Below are positions 62,413 through 64,000 of a stretch of 64,000 bases of DNA, piece by piece. Source of the DNA: Limnohabitans sp. MMS-10A-178 (GTDB lineage: Bacteria; Pseudomonadota; Gammaproteobacteria; Burkholderiales; Burkholderiaceae_C); assembly GCF_003063375.1 (NCBI RefSeq), contig NZ_NERY01000002.1, forward strand, positions 248,001-312,000. The letters run 5' to 3'. The stretch's first letter is position 1; each line of letters starts with the position of its first letter. The position numbers and the translations under genes are program-made. The notes beneath the pieces were generated by a model, which made no database searches, was not told where the DNA came from, and worked only from the letters and a program-made list of their open reading frames with translations.

Positions 62413-63624
62413 ATGAACCCCCTACTGGCCACCCTCCAACCCTACCCTTTCGAGCGCCTGCGTCAATTGTTTGCTGGTGTAACACCTCCAACTGACCGCG
62501 CCCACATCAGCCTAGGCATTGGCGAACCCAAACACGCCACCCCTGAATTCATCAAAAGAGCGCTAGAAAAGTCTCTCGATACAGCACTGTCTGGATATCC
62601 AGCCACAGCGGGCGAATTGCGCATGAGGGAGGCCTGCGCTGAGTGGCTCAAGCGCCGTTATCGAATTGAAATTGCAGCCGCTACGCAAATTTTGCCGGTC
62701 AATGGATCGAGGGAAGCCCTGTTTTCCCTCGCCCAAGCCGTCCTAGACCCAAGCCAAGCTGGCGCTCGCGTGGTCAGCCCCAATCCTTTTTATCAAATTT
62801 ATGAAGGCGCCGCCCTTTTGGGAGGGGCTGAGCCTTACTACGTAGCCAATGCCCCAGAAAACGACTTTACGGCCGACTGGAAAGCCGTACCTGATGATAT
62901 TTGGCAAAAAACACAGCTTGTGTTTGTCTGCTCACCGGGCAACCCCACCGGAAAAATCATGCCCCTGACAGAGTGGCAAACACTGTTTGAACTGAGCGAA
63001 AAATACGGCTTTGTGATTGCTTCCGACGAGTGCTACAGCGAAATTTATTTCAGAGATGAGCCGCCTCTCGGTGGGCTAGAAGCCGCTTCTCTTTTAGGTT
63101 ACAAAGATTTCAAACGCTTGATTGCATTTACCAGTTTGTCAAAGCGCAGCAACGTGCCTGGCTTGCGAAGCGGTTTTGTGGCCGGCGATGCCGCCATCAT
63201 CAAAGACTTTTTGCTGTACCGCACCTACCATGGTTGCGCCATGAGTGGCGTGGTTCAAGCTGCCAGCATTGCAGCTTGGAACGATGAAGCCCATGTCATT
63301 GAAAACCGCAATTTGTACCGCACTAAATTTGCACAAGTCACGCCCGTTCTGAGCGAAGTGATGGATGTCAAATTGCCAGATGCCAGCTTTTATTTGTGGG
63401 CGGGTGTTCCAGCCGCATGGCATAACAGCGATACCGATTTTGCGCGCGAACTGTATGCCAAGGAGCACGTCACTGTATTGCCAGGTAGCTTTATCGGACG
63501 AACCATGAACGGGGCCAATCCCGGACAAGGCCGCGTTCGAATGGCCTTGGTAGCCGAGACCTCCGAGTGCTTGGAAGCTGCACAGCGCATTGCTCGCTTC
63601 ATTCGTTCGGGAAGGTCATCATGA
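62413..63624 (+). CDS. dapC: Succinyldiaminopimelate transaminase DapC
   Basis: The ATG at 62413 ([20 protein letters not shown]) follows a G-rich ribosome-binding site and gives 403 residues; the frame is open 34 codons further without similarity. It is a fold I aminotransferase with SPGNPTG (174-180), [11 protein letters not shown] near 203 and the PLP lysine Lys244 in [15 protein letters not shown]. It makes N-succinyl-LL-2,6-diaminopimelate in lysine and peptidoglycan synthesis. It overlaps dapE by 4 nt, which supports the pathway assignment. Confidence 0.95.
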   Translation: MNPLLATLQPYPFERLRQLFAGVTPPTDRAHISLGIGEPKHATPEFIKRALEKSLDTALSGYPATAGELRMREACAEWLKRRYRIEIAAATQILPVNGSREALFSLAQAVLDPSQAGARVVSPNPFYQIYEGAALLGGAEPYYVANAPENDFTADWKAVPDDIWQKTQLVFVCSPGNPTGKIMPLTEWQTLFELSEKYGFVIASDECYSEIYFRDEPPLGGLEAASLLGYKDFKRLIAFTSLSKRSNVPGLRSGFVAGDAAIIKDFLLYRTYHGCAMSGVVQAASIAAWNDEAHVIENRNLYRTKFAQVTPVLSEVMDVKLPDASFYLWAGVPAAWHNSDTDFARELYAKEHVTVLPGSFIGRTMNGANPGQGRVRMALVAETSECLEAAQRIARFIRSGRSS

Positions 63625-64000
63625 GCGCCACACTCAGGCTGGCAGAGCAACTGATCTCAAGGCCCTCGGTCACTCCCGAGGATGGCGGCTGTACGGCATT
63701 GATCAATGCTCAGCTTGAACCTCTGGGGTTTCAGTGTGAAGTAATTGATTTAGGACCCGACAACTTTCGGGTTCGCAATCTTTGGGCCAAAAAATCGGGC
63801 ACTTCGGGTCAAACATTGGCTTTTGCAGGTCACGTTGACGTTGTGCCCACGGGCCCACTACAGCAATGGACCAGCGACCCCTTTACACCCACTCACCGCG
63901 ATGGCAAATTGTTTGGACGCGGCGCAAGTGACATGAAAACCTCGCTGGCTGCCATGGTGGTCGCCACCCAAGAGTTTTATCAAGAATGTCCCAACCCTGC
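63621..64000 (+). CDS. dapE: Succinyl-diaminopimelate desuccinylase DapE, 5' part
   Basis: The frame starts with ATG at 63621, overlapping the dapC stop (ATGA), and runs off the right edge, so 126 codons are present. It shows the M20 metallopeptidase pattern: [12 protein letters not shown] (His71 metal ligand, Asp73) and [10 protein letters not shown] (Asp104 bridging metal ligand), both typical of DapE. It hydrolyses N-succinyl-LL-diaminopimelate. dapD would be expected close by, but it is not in the window. Confidence 0.95.
   Translation, partial: MSATLRLAEQLISRPSVTPEDGGCTALINAQLEPLGFQCEVIDLGPDNFRVRNLWAKKSGTSGQTLAFAGHVDVVPTGPLQQWTSDPFTPTHRDGKLFGRGASDMKTSLAAMVVATQEFYQECPNP

Overview
The window looks like a chromosomal segment of a betaproteobacterium of the Burkholderiales, most likely a Comamonadaceae member such as a Limnohabitans-like freshwater bacterium. 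I infer this from gene order and protein style: guaB-guaA, rnfH-ratA facing smpB, rimP-nusA-infB-rbfA-truB-typA, pepA facing lptF-lptG, and smc-zipA-ligA facing dapC-dapE. Base composition is near 50% G+C by eye. I see no IS element, prophage, integrase, CRISPR array or rRNA. Coding density is very high, and the longest gap without a gene is about 230 bp (10834-11067).

Region 1 (1-12.8 kb) is the accessory part. All but its last gene run leftward. A TonB-dependent receptor is followed, after a strong hairpin terminator, by an aspartyl/asparaginyl beta-hydroxylase-family enzyme that overlaps an unassigned SAM-methyltransferase-like gene. A secreted S9 serine peptidase follows, with its own promoter and a perfect operator-like dyad. 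Then come a PQQ-type sugar dehydrogenase and a DUF1800/DUF1501 pair; the DUF1501 gene runs off the left edge. A divergent tannase-family lipoprotein ends the region. The receptor, two modifying enzymes and peptidase are the best candidate here for an undescribed system, probably for uptake and processing of a peptide or modified ligand.

Region 2 (12.8-27.7 kb) is housekeeping: guanine nucleotide synthesis (guaBA), rnfH/ratA/smpB, a hydroxyisobutyryl-CoA hydrolase-like gene with an EamA permease, and the translation operon rimP-nusA-infB-rbfA-truB-typA.

Region 3 (27.7-48.1 kb) is dominated by peptide transport. It has two complete oligopeptide ABC importers, each with a double ATPase, two permeases and a binding protein. 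They lie on either side of fabI, an Arg/Lys/Orn decarboxylase, tRNA-Ser(GGA) and an MFS exporter. A Dcp-type peptidyl-dipeptidase diverges from the second importer, and a branched-chain amino acid binding lipoprotein follows without its permeases. Together with PepA and the S9 enzyme this suggests a lifestyle that relies on peptides.

Region 4 (48.1-64 kb) is conserved housekeeping: holC, pepA, lptF-lptG, a CbiX-like chelatase, a CysB regulator with a dyad in front of it, an aminotransferase, def, ligA, zipA, smc, dapC and the start of dapE, which runs off the right edge.

Many starts were moved from the longest open frame to a start supported by a ribosome-binding site, a stop/start overlap or family length. 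These choices are stated in each entry.
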